In this document: positions 16,047 to 16,087 of the stretch, piece after piece
Layout: each line of letters begins with the position of its first letter
Position numbering within the stretch: the first letter of the stretch is position 1
Assembly (NCBI GenBank): GCA_026770585.1
Contig: MU646766.1
Span: 138,290-154,376 of the forward strand
DNA: 16,087 nt
DNA from: Baffinella frigidus
Taxonomy: Eukaryota > Cryptophyceae > Cryptomonadales > Baffinellaceae
Direction of reading: 5' to 3'
Program-made: the position numbers and the translations under genes
The notes under the pieces: model-generated
What the model was told of the DNA's origin: nothing
Databases searched by the model: none
What the model saw: only the letters and a program-made list of their open reading frames with translations

Positions 16047-16087
<41 letters not shown>
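16047..16087. other. 41-nt poly-C run at the window end
   Basis: An uninterrupted C homopolymer ends the window, inside the presumed intron upstream of LON exon a. It may be real or a sequencing or assembly edge artefact. Confidence 0.9.

Overview
The window looks like nuclear DNA of a eukaryote with plant-type telomere chemistry (TTTAGGG/CCCTAAA), most likely a unicellular alga or related protist. The reasons are intron-split genes with canonical GT..AG borders, GC-rich exons, and degenerate 7-bp telomere-like repeats scattered inside the sequence on both strands rather than only at an end. The lineage cannot be fixed from sequence alone. No bacterial operon, tRNA, rRNA or CRISPR array was seen. 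Most long uninterrupted reading frames are artefacts of the repeats or run through introns. The real genes are short exons that must be spliced together by eye.

Layout. 1-656: the last two exons of a plus-strand gene (258-328 and 569-656), preceded by an intron filled with CCCTAAA-like heptamers. 657-2394: a cluster of five foldback (MITE-like) elements of about 110-125 bp. 2395-3726 (minus): a complete-looking three-exon gene for a 288-residue protein made of two tandem copies of one domain, probably NTF2/SnoaL-like. Its two introns are homologous to each other although they lie at non-equivalent positions, which is the signature of introner-type intron gain. 3942-11910: a block bounded by inverted repeats of about 1 kb (arms 3942-4942 and 10892-11910), with about 99% identity in the best part. 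Its interior holds long telomere-like tracts, an unrecognised helical protein exon at 7286-7944 (minus) next to two introns with the same 27-nt 5' end, a possible MsrA-like exon at 9450-9659 (plus), and AT-rich palindromic dispersed repeats.

12172-16087 (minus): the 3' part of a gene encoding a LON substrate-binding domain of the LONRF (C-terminal LON) kind. I reconstruct seven exons, all joined in phase 0 and all separated by introns that mostly carry TTTAGGG-type repeats. No ORF of ordinary length reveals this gene. Its 5' end lies beyond the window, which stops in a 41-nt poly-C run.

The main theme is how genes and repeats share space. Telomere-like heptamers, foldback elements and introner-like sequences occupy introns and spacers, and coding information survives as islands of 50-450 nt. 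The genes here are not an operon and show no evident functional link.
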